Notes under the pieces: generated by a model
Seen by the model: only the letters and a program-made list of their open reading frames with translations
Databases searched by the model: none
What the model was told of the DNA's origin: nothing
Origin: Mycobacterium terramassiliense
GTDB lineage: Bacteria > Actinomycetota > Actinomycetes > Mycobacteriales > Mycobacteriaceae
NCBI RefSeq assembly: GCF_900157385.1
Contig: NZ_LT717701.1
Span: 2,669,331 to 2,733,330, forward strand
DNA length: 64,000 nt
Reading direction: 5' to 3'
Shown: piece after piece, positions 17,193-25,995 of the stretch
Position numbering within the stretch: position 1 is the first letter of the stretch
Layout: each line of letters starts with the position of its first letter
Position numbers and translations under genes: made by a program

Positions 17193-17522
17193 ATGAAGAA
17201 GAAAATCTCCGCGTGCGCGTTTGGCGCTCTGCTGGCCGTCGCGTGGGTCCCGGCGGCCGTCGCGCACGCCGACCAGAACGACCAGGAATTCGCCGAGTAC
17301 CTCTCGTCGCACGGCATCAACCTCGGTTCGCCAGCCCAGGCCGTGAACATGGCGCGCGTGATGTGCCAGGACCTCGATGCGGGCTACACGCAAAAGGACG
17401 AGATCGACCAGCTGACCGGATCGCACAAGCTGACCCAGGCGCAGGCCGAGACGTTCATCGGGGCGGCCACCGCGGACTACTGCCCGGCCAAGCACAGCCC
17501 CAGCAAGCCCAGCGGCGGGTAA
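17193..17522 (+). CDS. Secreted DUF732 family protein
   Basis: A 109-residue exported protein: MKKK start, hydrophobic core and AHA-DQND cleavage near residue 26. The mature part matches the mycobacterial DUF732 pattern (FAEYLSSHGINLGSPAQAV, MCQDLDAGYTQ, FIGAATADYCP), with two conserved cysteines that probably form a disulfide. Small secreted helical proteins of this type are abundant in mycobacteria and their function is unknown. It is followed by the tandem operator region of the next operon, so it is probably monocistronic. Confidence 0.82.
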   Translation: MKKKISACAFGALLAVAWVPAAVAHADQNDQEFAEYLSSHGINLGSPAQAVNMARVMCQDLDAGYTQKDEIDQLTGSHKLTQAQAETFIGAATADYCPAKHSPSKPSGG

Positions 17523-17536
17523 ACGCCCGGGGTCCT

Positions 17537-17581
17537 ACCGACCGCCGGTCTGGTATACCGACCACCGGTCTGCTTATACTT
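17537..17581 (+). promoter_or_regulatory. Tandem 17-bp operator repeats and -10 box upstream of membrane/TetR operon
   Basis: Two direct copies of TACCGACC[G/A]CCGGTCTG lie at 17537-17553 and 17557-17573, exactly 20 bases apart (two helix turns). Each contains GACC-N3-GGTC dyad symmetry. A -10-like TATACT (17576-17581) follows the second copy directly, so bound protein would block the promoter. The TetR at 18046 is the obvious candidate ligand (inference). Confidence 0.7.
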
Positions 17582-17609
17582 CCTGGGCGACCAGGAGGTA
17601 GAACGAACG

Positions 17610-18062
17610 ATGAGCGGCTCAGAGTTGTCAAAGGTCCGGACCCGGATGTTCGCGCGGGTGATGGGCCCGTACCTCACCATCGTGCCGAGCACCGTCGCGG
17701 TGCGCGGGCATGACATGGAGGTGTTGTTCAACGAATTCAAGGCGAACCCGATGTGGTCGTGGCTCTACGGCGCCATTCTTTTGGCGGGCGGCCTTTTCAT
17801 CATCGCGTTTCACCAGTATTGGCGCAGCCCCGCGGCGATCATGGTCTCGGTCGTCGGCTGGTTCTTCCTGATCCGCGGCCTGCTGCTGCTGACCGTTCCC
17901 CGGGTTTACGACGCGGGCGGCAACGCCATCTACAGTTCGGGTGCGTCGGCGGTGATCTGGGTGTTGTTCGCCTGCCTGGCCTCGGCCGGTCTATACCTGA
18001 CCTACGTCGGCTGGAAGCCGGAACGCCCGACCGACGATCGAGCGCATGCCGCGGGTAGTTAA
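17610..18062 (+). CDS. Small integral membrane protein
   Basis: A 150-residue protein with three clear hydrophobic segments: WLYGAILLAGGLFIIAFH, AAIMVSVVGWFFLIRGLLLL and AVIWVLFACLASAGLYLTYV. The soluble N-terminal part is about 45 residues. AGGAGG at 17593-17598 precedes ATG 17610. Its 3' end overlaps the TetR gene by 17 bases. No family assigned; possibly a transporter-like or sensor partner of the TetR/methyltransferase operon. Confidence 0.75.
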   Translation: MSGSELSKVRTRMFARVMGPYLTIVPSTVAVRGHDMEVLFNEFKANPMWSWLYGAILLAGGLFIIAFHQYWRSPAAIMVSVVGWFFLIRGLLLLTVPRVYDAGGNAIYSSGASAVIWVLFACLASAGLYLTYVGWKPERPTDDRAHAAGS

Positions 18063-18765
18063 GCATCCCGACATCCGGCGAGCGGAACTGCTCGACCGGG
18101 CGGCCTTGTTATTCGTGCGCGACGGTTACGACAACGTCAGCCTCAACGACCTCATCGCCGACGCCGGGGTCTCGAAAGGCGCTTTCTACCACTGGTTTCC
18201 GTCCAAGGACGCGCTGATCACCGCGTTGGCCGAGCGCAGCGCGAGCGACGCGTTCGCCGCCGTTGAGGACGCCGTCGCCGCCTGTGGGGGCGACGCATTG
18301 GCCCGGCTCAACGCGAGCTTGCGCGCGGGTTTCGACGTGAACATGAAAACGGGCGGACCGGAGCAATTGGCCGCGATGGTGTCGCTGCTGCGCCCTGACA
18401 ATGCGCACCTGTACGCGCGAATCCTGGCGGTCGAGGAAGCGTTGGTCCTTCCGTTGCTGACGCGGCTGATATCCGACGGAGTCGCCGACGGCGTCTTCGA
18501 TACGTTTGACCCCGAGGGTGTCGCCGACATGATCTACGGCCTTGCGGCGCGCACGAACTCGAACGTCATCGAGGTGTTACAGGCCGCCGACGAATCCGCG
18601 CGAGAGGTGGCAATCGACCGCCTGACAACGCGATTCAGGCTGCACGGGCTTGCCATCGACCGCGTCCTCGGGTTGGCGGACGGGAGCGTCACGACACTCA
18701 CCCGCACGCAGGTCGAGGCGTTGGTCGCGGCGCTGCCGCGAAGCTGGGCGGGAGACGCGCCGTGA
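18046..18765 (+). CDS. TetR-family transcriptional regulator
   Basis: A 239-residue regulator. The N-terminal domain has RAALLFVRDGYDNVSLNDLI and a recognition helix around GVSKGAFYHWFPSKDAL. It overlaps the membrane-protein gene by 17 bases and the methyltransferase gene by four, so the three genes form one operon. It probably represses its own operon at the tandem repeats 17537-17573 (inference). The ATG start at 18046 has no independent ribosome site, which fits translational coupling. Confidence 0.87.
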   Translation: MPRVVKHPDIRRAELLDRAALLFVRDGYDNVSLNDLIADAGVSKGAFYHWFPSKDALITALAERSASDAFAAVEDAVAACGGDALARLNASLRAGFDVNMKTGGPEQLAAMVSLLRPDNAHLYARILAVEEALVLPLLTRLISDGVADGVFDTFDPEGVADMIYGLAARTNSNVIEVLQAADESAREVAIDRLTTRFRLHGLAIDRVLGLADGSVTTLTRTQVEALVAALPRSWAGDAP

Positions 18766-19616
18766 GCTTGGCGCTTCCGTCCTTCACCCCCGCGCAGGAG
18801 AGCTTGTTTCTCACGCTGGGCGGCAGGGCGCTGGACAGCCGCTTACCGCGACCGTTCCTGGGTGACACCATGGCCGACGAGATCCTGACCAAGGTCGGCT
18901 ACGACCTTGCCCGGTTTCCCGCGCTGACAACCAAATTCCTCGACGCTCGATCTCGGGTCTTCGACATTGCGGTGCGGGCCAAGACACTTGACGATCTCGT
19001 GCGTCGTTTCATCTCCGAGCACCCGGACGCGGTGGTGCTGGATCTGGGCGCCGGCCTGGACACCCGGGTCTTTCGGATTGACCCGCCGCCCACCGTGGCG
19101 TGGTACGACATCGATTTCCCCGAGGTCATTGCGGTGCGCTCTCGCGTTGTTTCCCAACGCGCGAACGCTCACAGCATCGGTGCGGATCTCACCGATCCGG
19201 ACTGGCTCAACGAAGTCCCCGGTTCACGGCCCGCCATGATCGTCGGCGACGGTTTGATCGCTTTCCTCACGCAGGCCGGCTTCGTTGCGCTGCTGAATCG
19301 ACTCGTCCATCACTTCCCGAGCGGGGAGTTGGCATTCAATCTCTACACCCGCTACGCCATCTGGGCGGTGAGGCACGCTCCGGGCATGTCCGTGATTGCG
19401 GGCGGCGTCGTCAATCCCGGATTCAACGATCCCCGTCAGCCCGAGCGCTGGGTCGACGGCGTCAAACTCGTCGACGAAATCTTCCTCACCAGGGCGCCCG
19501 AGGTCGACGGGCTTTCGCCCGCGATGCGCGCCACGGCCCGCCTGGCGGCCCCCAGCGCGCGCATGTCCCGGCTGGTAGGCACGGTCGTGGTCCGCTACCG
19601 CTTTAAATCCGGCTGA
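18762..19616 (+). CDS. Class I SAM-dependent methyltransferase, leucine carboxyl methyltransferase-like
   Basis: A 284-residue enzyme of the LCM/PPM1 (polyketide O-methyltransferase) type. Motif I is VLDLGAGLDTRVFRI, acidic motif II is VAWYDIDFPEVI, and DLTDPDWL and GDGLIAFLTQ complete the core. It would methylate a carboxyl or hydroxyl group of a small molecule using SAM in the cytoplasm. GTG start at 18762 overlaps the TetR stop. The 3' end overlaps the convergent glycosyltransferase by 22 bases. The substrate is unknown. Confidence 0.85.
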   Translation: MSLALPSFTPAQESLFLTLGGRALDSRLPRPFLGDTMADEILTKVGYDLARFPALTTKFLDARSRVFDIAVRAKTLDDLVRRFISEHPDAVVLDLGAGLDTRVFRIDPPPTVAWYDIDFPEVIAVRSRVVSQRANAHSIGADLTDPDWLNEVPGSRPAMIVGDGLIAFLTQAGFVALLNRLVHHFPSGELAFNLYTRYAIWAVRHAPGMSVIAGGVVNPGFNDPRQPERWVDGVKLVDEIFLTRAPEVDGLSPAMRATARLAAPSARMSRLVGTVVVRYRFKSG

Positions 19617-20722
19617 GCGCAGGTCCTCAGCGACGCCAGCATTCCGGCAGCGGCGCGTTCCCAGGTGAAAGTCTCCGCGCGGCGCCGGGCGGAGCTGCGG
19701 CGGTGGTGTTCGGGCCGGCCGACCACCGCGCCGACCGCCCAGGCGATGGCGAACGGGTCGTTGTCGGCCAGGGCTCCGCTGTCCGGGGTGACGATCTCGG
19801 TCAGCGCCGACGTGCGCGACACCACCGCGGGCGTCCCGCAGGCCAGCGATTCGAGCGCGGCCAGCCCGAAGGTTTCGTGCGGGCCTGGCGCCAGCGTCAC
19901 GTCGGCGGTGGCCAGCAGACCCGCGACGGTGTGCCGGTCGTTGATGAAGCCGGTGAAGTCGATCGGCAGCCGGGAGGCCTGCCGTTCCAGCCGGGCCCGA
20001 AGCGGGCCCTCGCCCACCACCACCAGCCGGGCGTCGACGCCGGCATGGCACAGCGCGCCGAGCGCGTCGATGCTGCGGTCGACGCGCTTTTCCACCGAGA
20101 GCCGGCCGCAATGCACCAGCAGGATCTGATGCGGGGCGGCCCAGCGCCGCCGCACCAGGTGCGAATGCCGGCGCGGGTGAAACGTCTGTAGGTCCACGCC
20201 CAACGGGACGGTGACGGTGTTCGTCGCGCCGATCCGGTCGAATTCCTCGCGGGCGAACGCCGTCGTGCACACCACGGTGTCGTAGTTGGCGGCCGTGCGC
20301 CGATTGGCGAAGTCCGCGAACCGCTCGGCGCTGCGGCGCGGAAGTATCTGGCCCACAAGGCGATCCAGCCGCTCGTGGGAGATCATCACCGTCTTGGCGC
20401 CGTAGTCGCGCCCCCACGGCCCCAGCGACCGCAGGGTGAGCCGGTCGGAGACCTCCAGCGCTTCGGGCCGCAGCGCCTTCAACAGCGCCTTGACGGGCCC
20501 CGGCATCACCGCCCGGTAGCCCCCGGTGAAGGGAATCAAACGGGCGGGCATCGTGATTCGCACGACGCCCGTGGGCAGCTGCGTACGCTGTGGGCTGCTA
20601 CCGGGGACGACCAGGTACACCTCGTGCCCGGTGGCGCAGTATTCGGCGCCGAGCCTGTCTATCGCGGTGCGCAGTCCGCCGGAGCGAGGGCCGTAGAAGT
20701 TGGCCACCTGAACAACGCGCAT
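19595..20722 (-). CDS. Family 4 glycosyltransferase
   Basis: A 375-residue GT-B fold enzyme. The N-terminal acceptor domain has NFYGPRSGGLRTAIDRLG; the C-terminal donor domain has CGRLSVEKRVDRSIDAL and the GT4 EX7E signature in PHETFGLAALESLACG. It transfers a sugar or sugar-phosphate from a nucleotide donor, possibly onto a lipid carrier or envelope glycoconjugate. ATG at 20722. It is convergent with the methyltransferase gene and has its own upstream region. Similar mycobacterial proteins act on mannolipids or mycothiol; none can be assigned here. Confidence 0.85.
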   Translation of the reverse strand: MRVVQVANFYGPRSGGLRTAIDRLGAEYCATGHEVYLVVPGSSPQRTQLPTGVVRITMPARLIPFTGGYRAVMPGPVKALLKALRPEALEVSDRLTLRSLGPWGRDYGAKTVMISHERLDRLVGQILPRRSAERFADFANRRTAANYDTVVCTTAFAREEFDRIGATNTVTVPLGVDLQTFHPRRHSHLVRRRWAAPHQILLVHCGRLSVEKRVDRSIDALGALCHAGVDARLVVVGEGPLRARLERQASRLPIDFTGFINDRHTVAGLLATADVTLAPGPHETFGLAALESLACGTPAVVSRTSALTEIVTPDSGALADNDPFAIAWAVGAVVGRPEHHRRSSARRRAETFTWERAAAGMLASLRTCAQPDLKR

Positions 20723-20896
20723 ACCGTGAGGACACGCGGCGCGCGTGTGCAGTCATCGATGTGGAACCGACGTGTGCCTGAACAGTCCGTGAATTCGTCA
20801 ACCCCTCGGACGGGTCAGCGTGCGTGACGGCGGGCGAGAATCGCGGCGGTCCCCCGGTCGGCGGGCAGGAAAGCCTCGAGGCGGAGTTCGGACACG

Positions 20897-21157
20897 GTGA
20901 CATCCAGCGCGGTGACGAACGTCGAGATCGTTGCGACAAGCCGCACGTCACCGTCGGCGTTCGATTTCGCGCTCGGCGCGTTGCTGCGCGATGACTCTGC
21001 GGCGGCGAACCCGGCCGTTGCCCGGTTGTTGGGTGTCTCCGCGGACCAATTCGAGCAGCGAACCGGTATGGCGGCGCACGACTTTCTGCTCGCCGCCACC
21101 GGCCGGTCCGATCCGGCCCGCCTGGGGCCGCCCGACGTCGTGAACATCTACCGCTGA
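20897..21157 (+). CDS. Small hypothetical protein (86 aa)
   Basis: Starting at GTG 20897, the frame shows the strong third-position GC bias of real genes in this genome from about residue 20 on, and the sequence (FDFALGALLRDDSAAANPAV, then a C-terminal GPPDVVNIYR) looks like a folded helical protein. No family recognised. It overlaps the 3' end of the convergent acetolactate decarboxylase gene by ten bases. The first 15 residues are low-complexity, so the true start may be later. Confidence 0.5.
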   Translation: MTSSAVTNVEIVATSRTSPSAFDFALGALLRDDSAAANPAVARLLGVSADQFEQRTGMAAHDFLLAATGRSDPARLGPPDVVNIYR

Positions 21158-21948
21158 GGGGAATCTCCGCCTTTGGGGCCTTCGGCTTTGCCGATCCGCT
21201 CGGCGAGGTCGTCTCCGGACAGCTGCGCGCCGAGGAACGCACCGGAGGTGGGCAGGCTCAGGTGCAATTGCGAGGCGCCGCTGACCGCGAGCGTTCCGTG
21301 CTCGAGGCTAAAGTCGAGGACATGCCCGCCGGCGGTGCGCTCCTCGTTGAGGAAGTGCAGGTGGTATCCGGCCACGGAGATGCCCTGTTCGAAGTCGGGG
21401 GTGCGGAACCCGACCACCGTGCCCGAAACGTCGGTGAACACCGTCTCGGTCTGTTCCTCGGTCGCCTCGGTCAACGGGGGATAGGGCTGTTTCTGCGCCA
21501 TCACCGTTCGGGTGTGCAGTTCGTCGAAGCGCCCGGTGATCTTGATCGCGTAAATCAGGTTGGCGCTTTGGATTTGGCGATCGATCGCCGCGGTCAGTTC
21601 GGCGCGCCCGGTGCGGGTCTGAACCGGGATCTCGAAGTCGCCGTGGAACCGCGTGACCGCAGCGAACGGGGTGCGGTCGGTCGGCGCCGCCCGGGTGGCG
21701 GTGCCGTCGGCGCGTAGCCGGTAGCAGACGCCGTCCAGGATGACCATTTCGCCGTCGAGGTGGTTGAAGGTGCCCAGGCCGAAGTCGCCGTGCCGCAGGA
21801 TGTCGGCGACGGTGGCATCGCCGTCGTAGACGCCGTCGAGCAGGGCGCTGATCGTGGAGAACTGGTACACCTCGTCGTCATGGTGGTGGCCGAGAATGCT
21901 TGTGGCCCAATGGCGGAACCGCTCGTAGGGGTTGCTCATCTTTCCCAT
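21148..21948 (-). CDS. budA: Alpha-acetolactate decarboxylase
   Basis: A 266-residue enzyme converting acetolactate to acetoin with release of CO2. YQFSTISALLDGVYDG and HGDFGLGTFNHLDGEM near the N-terminus are the family signature, and HLHFLNEERTAGGH carries the zinc-binding histidines and catalytic Glu/Arg. ATG at 21948 (alternative ATG nine bases on). It starts one base after the stop of the acetolactate synthase gene, so the two enzymes make a coupled acetoin pathway. This gene is uncommon in mycobacteria to my knowledge. Confidence 0.93.
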   Translation of the reverse strand: MGKMSNPYERFRHWATSILGHHHDDEVYQFSTISALLDGVYDGDATVADILRHGDFGLGTFNHLDGEMVILDGVCYRLRADGTATRAAPTDRTPFAAVTRFHGDFEIPVQTRTGRAELTAAIDRQIQSANLIYAIKITGRFDELHTRTVMAQKQPYPPLTEATEEQTETVFTDVSGTVVGFRTPDFEQGISVAGYHLHFLNEERTAGGHVLDFSLEHGTLAVSGASQLHLSLPTSGAFLGAQLSGDDLAERIGKAEGPKGGDSPQR

Positions 21949-21949
21949 C

Positions 21950-23641
21950 TCACTCGAAGGGGTCGTCGTGCAGATGCCCGGCGAGCTCGGTGTTGCGGCT
22001 GTAGTCCACCGGGACGTCGATCAGGGTAGGACCTTCCTCGGCCAGCGCCTGGCGCAGGGTGGCGCCGAACTCGTCCAAGGTCGTGACCCGGTAACCGCGG
22101 GCGCCGAAAGCCGCCGCGTAGCTGACGATGTCGTAGTCGGCGAGTTGCACGCCGGACTTGCGCCCGTATTTCAGGACCTCCTGGAAGCCGACCATGTCGT
22201 AGGTGTTGTCCCGAAAGATGATGTGGGTGAACGTCAGGCCCAGATGGGCCGCGGTCGACAGTTCCTGGGCGGAGAACAGGAATCCGCCGTCCCCGGACAC
22301 CGACACGACGGGGGTGCCGGGCCGCAGCAGGCAGGCGGCCATCGCCCAGGGCAGGGCGACCCCCAGGGTCTGTTGACCGTTGGAAAACAGCAGGCGCCTG
22401 GGTTCGTAGACTCGGAAGTGGCGCGCCATGTAGATGTAGACCGAGCCGATGTCGCAGGCGATCGTGGCGGTGTCGTCGAGTTCCTCACGCAGGCGCAGCA
22501 CGACCGCGACGGGATTCAGCCCGGGCCCGCTCGGCACGTCGTCGCGCGCGGCGTTGTCGATGTCGGCCAACGCTTTTCGCTGGGTGTCGATCTGGCCACG
22601 GTACTCGGCGCTGAGCGTGAGGCCGGCCAGGTTGCCGGTCAGGTCGGCGACGGTGGCCGCGACGTTGCCGAGCAGCTCCAGCGTCGGCTGATAGTGGTTG
22701 TCGATGTCGGCGGGCACCGAGTCGAGGTGGATGATGGTGCGCCCCTCCAGCTGGGGGTCGTTGTTCCACTGCACCGGGTCGTATTCGACGGAGTCGTAGC
22801 CGATGGTGACGAGCACATCGGCGTGGCCGAGGATGACGTCGCCGGGCTGGTTGCGGAACAGGCCCACCCGGCCCAGGAAGTGATCCTCGAGGGTGCGGGA
22901 GATCACCCCCGCGGCCTGAAAGGTCTCCACGACGGGCAGCCCGGTCGCGGCGACCAGGGCGCGCAGCGCCGCGCAGCCGTCCGGGTCGGCGCCGCGGATC
23001 CCGACCAGCAGCGCCGGCCGTTGCGCGGCGCGGATCAGTTCGGCCGCCCGGGTGACGGCGTGCGGCGGGGCGGCGCCCAGAGGCGGGATCGGGAGGCGGG
23101 CCGTGATGCCCTCAGTCGTGGGGGCGGCCAGCACGTCGGCGGGCAGCACGACGGCGGCGGCCCCGCGCGGCTCGCTGGCCGCGGCGCGAAAGGCACCGAT
23201 GGTCGCCTCGACGGCATTGTCCGGGTCGTTGATCTCGCCGGTGAACTTGGTGACCGTGCGCAGCATCGCGGCGGCGTCCATCGACTGGTGGGTGCGCTTG
23301 AGCCGGTCCTCGCGGCGAACCGCGCCACACAGCGCGACCACCGGATCCTGTTCGGTGGTCGCGGTGAGCAGGCCCGTCGCCAGGTTGGTGGTGCCGGGAC
23401 CGGACGTCACCAGCACGACCCCCGGGTTGCCGGTGAGCCGGCCGATCGCCCCGGCCATGAACGCCGCATTTTGTTCGTGCCGGCACACCACCAGCTTTAG
23501 GCCGCCGTCGACAAGGGCGTCGTAGACGGCGTCGATCTTGGCTCCGGGCACGCCGAAGATGTACTCGACGCCCTGCGCGGACAGGACGTCAACGATCTTC
23601 TGCGCGCTGCGCACCGGTGTACCGGGATTCGTGGGGGCCAT
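21950..23641 (-). CDS. alsS: Acetolactate synthase, catabolic (AlsS/BudB type)
   Basis: A 563-residue ThDP enzyme. The ThDP-activating Glu lies in [18 protein letters not shown], and the ThDP/Mg motif is [12 protein letters not shown] followed by [10 protein letters not shown]. The central region lacks an obvious FAD-binding segment of the anabolic IlvB type and fits catabolic AlsS. It condenses two pyruvates to acetolactate. No regulatory small subunit is adjacent; instead acetolactate decarboxylase follows at once and an FAD monooxygenase precedes it by 26 bases. This genetic context supports acetoin formation rather than valine synthesis. Confidence 0.9.
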   Translation of the reverse strand: MAPTNPGTPVRSAQKIVDVLSAQGVEYIFGVPGAKIDAVYDALVDGGLKLVVCRHEQNAAFMAGAIGRLTGNPGVVLVTSGPGTTNLATGLLTATTEQDPVVALCGAVRREDRLKRTHQSMDAAAMLRTVTKFTGEINDPDNAVEATIGAFRAAASEPRGAAAVVLPADVLAAPTTEGITARLPIPPLGAAPPHAVTRAAELIRAAQRPALLVGIRGADPDGCAALRALVAATGLPVVETFQAAGVISRTLEDHFLGRVGLFRNQPGDVILGHADVLVTIGYDSVEYDPVQWNNDPQLEGRTIIHLDSVPADIDNHYQPTLELLGNVAATVADLTGNLAGLTLSAEYRGQIDTQRKALADIDNAARDDVPSGPGLNPVAVVLRLREELDDTATIACDIGSVYIYMARHFRVYEPRRLLFSNGQQTLGVALPWAMAACLLRPGTPVVSVSGDGGFLFSAQELSTAAHLGLTFTHIIFRDNTYDMVGFQEVLKYGRKSGVQLADYDIVSYAAAFGARGYRVTTLDEFGATLRQALAEEGPTLIDVPVDYSRNTELAGHLHDDPFE

Positions 23642-23667
23642 GCCGCCCAGTCTGGTCGCTGGCGCGG

Positions 23668-25203
23668 CTATCCGCTCGACTCGGGTCCGAACCAGCGCCG
23701 CAGCGCGGCGCGCAGCCGCGCCTCCTCATCCGCCCCGAACGCGTCGGCCGCCCAGGCGACGTAGCCGTCTGGCCGGAGCAGCAGCGCCGCGGCGGGCCGC
23801 TCGCCTGTGGTCGCTTCGACGACCTCGACCCGATCGGCCCACCCGCGCGCGGTGGCGCCTGCGCCGCCGCCGAAATCGAGCAGGACCGGGCGCGCGTCGT
23901 GCAGCAGTTCTTCGACTCGCCGGCCGTCGGCGAGGGTTAGCGGGGGCACGGGCCGGCCGGACAGCGGGTGGTCGTCGCCGACGTCGTACCGGACGTCATT
24001 GCCGGCCAGCAGTTTCGCCATGTGCCGGGCGACGTCGGGAAGGGCAAACAGTTCGCCCATGAGCGTTCGGAGCGCGCCGACTTCCGGGCCCGGCGCCATC
24101 AGGGCGGTCTGCGACAGCGAGTGCATCATGACGCGCTCACCCACGGGGTGACGCTCGGACTCGTAGGTATCGAGCAATCCCGCGGGCGCCCAGCCGTTGA
24201 GATGGGCCGCGAGCTTCCAGCCCAGGTTCATGGCGTCCTGCAGTCCCAGGTTGAGGCCGGGGCCGCCCATGGCGCTGTGGACGTGGGCGGCGTCGCCGAG
24301 CAACAGGACCCGCCCGTCGCGGTAGTGCTCCGCGTGGCGCGTGTTCTGCCCGTTGATCCGGCGCAGGGCGTGCGGCCCCGGGCCTTTCGGTTCCTCGAAC
24401 GGTAGATCGACGCCGAGGACGCGACGCGCGCTCTCGCGCAGCTCGGCCAGGCTCATCGGTGTGTCCTCGACCGGCGGCCCGAACTCGATGGTGCCGAACA
24501 GCGAGCGGCCGGGTTCGAACTCAGCGTAGATCAGCCCACCGCGATCCAACCGCGTGTGGCCGAACGCAATCCGGCCGAACCCGGGCACGTCGATGCCGCC
24601 GTCGGCGCGGCGGAGCCCGTCGGGGATGTGCACGTGGGCCAGCCGCCCGACGGTACGCGACGTATAGCCGGGGAAGTCGATGCCCACGGTTTTGCGGACC
24701 AGGCTGCGCCCGCCGTCGGCGCCCACGAGATACCCGGCGGCGATGCGGTACTCGCGCTCCGGTGAGGACACCGTCAGCTCAACGGAATTCGGCTCCTGCC
24801 GCAGACCGGTGAGCTCGTGCCCCCAGCGCAGGTCCACTCCGAGGTCGCGCGCCCGCTTCTCCAGCAGCCGCACCACCCGGGGTTGCTGGATGGGCAGCGC
24901 GTACATCGGGTTGTCGGGCACGCCGAGGAAGTTCAGCGTCATGGCCGCGAAGATCCACCCGTAGACGGGTTGCGGGGGATTGGGGTCGCCGGTGAACTCC
25001 TGGTAGAGGCCGCGCATGTCGAGCATCCGAACCACCTGTCCGACAAGGCCGTTGGCCTTGGGCTCCGAGCTGGGTCCGGGCAAGCCGTCCAGCACGACGG
25101 GCCTGACGCCGGCCAGCGCCAGCTCGCAGGCCAGCATCAGCCCGTTGGGTCCGGCGCCGGCGATGACGATGTCGGCGCGTTCTTGGTCTTTGTTCAAAGC
25201 CAT
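23668..25203 (-). CDS. FAD-dependent aromatic monooxygenase (PHBH / Rox-PgaE type)
   Basis: A 511-residue class A flavin monooxygenase. It has GxGxxG in [19 protein letters not shown] (residues 11-29), the DG motif in [13 protein letters not shown], and the GD motif in [20 protein letters not shown]. The C-terminal about 100 residues form the thioredoxin-like domain of the PgaE/Rox subgroup (aromatic polyketide and rifampicin hydroxylases). ATG at 25203 overlaps the TetR stop by ten bases. It lies between the TetR and acetolactate synthase genes in one operon. The substrate, possibly an aromatic or quinone compound, is unknown. Confidence 0.87.
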   Translation of the reverse strand: MALNKDQERADIVIAGAGPNGLMLACELALAGVRPVVLDGLPGPSSEPKANGLVGQVVRMLDMRGLYQEFTGDPNPPQPVYGWIFAAMTLNFLGVPDNPMYALPIQQPRVVRLLEKRARDLGVDLRWGHELTGLRQEPNSVELTVSSPEREYRIAAGYLVGADGGRSLVRKTVGIDFPGYTSRTVGRLAHVHIPDGLRRADGGIDVPGFGRIAFGHTRLDRGGLIYAEFEPGRSLFGTIEFGPPVEDTPMSLAELRESARRVLGVDLPFEEPKGPGPHALRRINGQNTRHAEHYRDGRVLLLGDAAHVHSAMGGPGLNLGLQDAMNLGWKLAAHLNGWAPAGLLDTYESERHPVGERVMMHSLSQTALMAPGPEVGALRTLMGELFALPDVARHMAKLLAGNDVRYDVGDDHPLSGRPVPPLTLADGRRVEELLHDARPVLLDFGGGAGATARGWADRVEVVEATTGERPAAALLLRPDGYVAWAADAFGADEEARLRAALRRWFGPESSG

Positions 25204-25835
25204 GGTTTTACATCCTTGGGTTCCGGCAGTCCCGCGCGGACGGCGGCGAAGCAGTCGCGGATCAGGTCGGTGATGGCGACCGGCGGGTCGGCCCGCACGT
25301 ACGCCTCGGCCGCCGCGTCGCCGACCGCGCGCACGACGGCCACCACCAGTCGCGGGTACAGGTCGTGCTCCGGGTCGGTGCCGGTGCGCTCGGCGATCAC
25401 CTCGAGCCACTCGTCGAAAAGCCGCTGCGGCAAGGCGTTTCGCACCTGCGGGTTCATCAGCAGCCTTCGCACCTCGATGAGCTCTCCGTGGCTCGGCACT
25501 TGATTCTCGTCACCGTAGAAATCGCCGAAATCCTCTTCCAGCGGTTCGAGCACCGCGTGCTCGAGCGCCGTCCACAGCGGTTCGTCGGCGGGGCGCTCGC
25601 GAAGTGCCGCGATACCGCGGCGCATCCGCTCGGTCTGCCGGTAGGCCAGCGCCTCGTACTTGCCGCTGAAGTAGTTGTTGAAGGTGCGCAGCGACACCCC
25701 GGCCAGGCTGGCGATCTCGTCGCGAGTCACGTTATCCAGCCCGCGCTCGAAAGCCAGGTTCAGCGCGGCGTCGCTGAGCGCGCGCCGGGTGTCGGCCTTC
25801 TTGCGCTCGCGCAGTCCGGTCGGTTGGTCGGGCAT
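25194..25835 (-). CDS. TetR-family regulator of the monooxygenase/acetoin operon
   Basis: A 213-residue regulator starting MPDQPTGLRERKK. The helix-turn-helix is around TRDEIASLAGVSLRTFNNYF. I chose ATG 25835 because the longer frame to 25907 would run through the perfect palindrome at 25870-25892, which is better read as the operator. First gene of an operon with FAD monooxygenase, alsS and budA (overlap 10, gaps 26 and 1 bases). Autoregulation through the palindrome is inferred from position. Confidence 0.86.
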   Translation of the reverse strand: MPDQPTGLRERKKADTRRALSDAALNLAFERGLDNVTRDEIASLAGVSLRTFNNYFSGKYEALAYRQTERMRRGIAALRERPADEPLWTALEHAVLEPLEEDFGDFYGDENQVPSHGELIEVRRLLMNPQVRNALPQRLFDEWLEVIAERTGTDPEHDLYPRLVVAVVRAVGDAAAEAYVRADPPVAITDLIRDCFAAVRAGLPEPKDVKPWL

Positions 25836-25869
25836 GGGCACCAACCTACGCCAAACGTGCACGGCGGGC

Positions 25870-25892
25870 AAGATTGCCTGGCAGGCAATCTT
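25870..25892. promoter_or_regulatory. Perfect 23-bp palindromic operator
   Basis: Arms AAGATTGCCTG (25870-25880) and CAGGCAATCTT (25882-25892) are perfect reverse complements around a single G. It lies 35 bases upstream of the TetR start, the standard place for an autoregulatory TetR operator, and would control the whole monooxygenase/acetoin operon. Confidence 0.85.
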
Positions 25893-25995
25893 TGACTGTG
25901 AGGCCACGTCGACGACACGCCGACAAACGGCGCCGTGAGCTCACACCAAAAGCCCTCGGCGCACACTCAACGGCGATGGTGCGGCCTCGCGCGGA

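Noticed and set aside
20598-21242. A 214-codon minus-strand frame between glycosyltransferase and budA
   Set aside because: Ser/Arg/Pro-rich without domains; the plus-strand 86-codon frame has the better coding signature.
21932-23500. A 522-codon frame antisense to acetolactate synthase
   Set aside because: Translates as a His/Asp/Val/Gly-rich repeat typical of antisense GC-rich DNA; alsS motifs are unambiguous.
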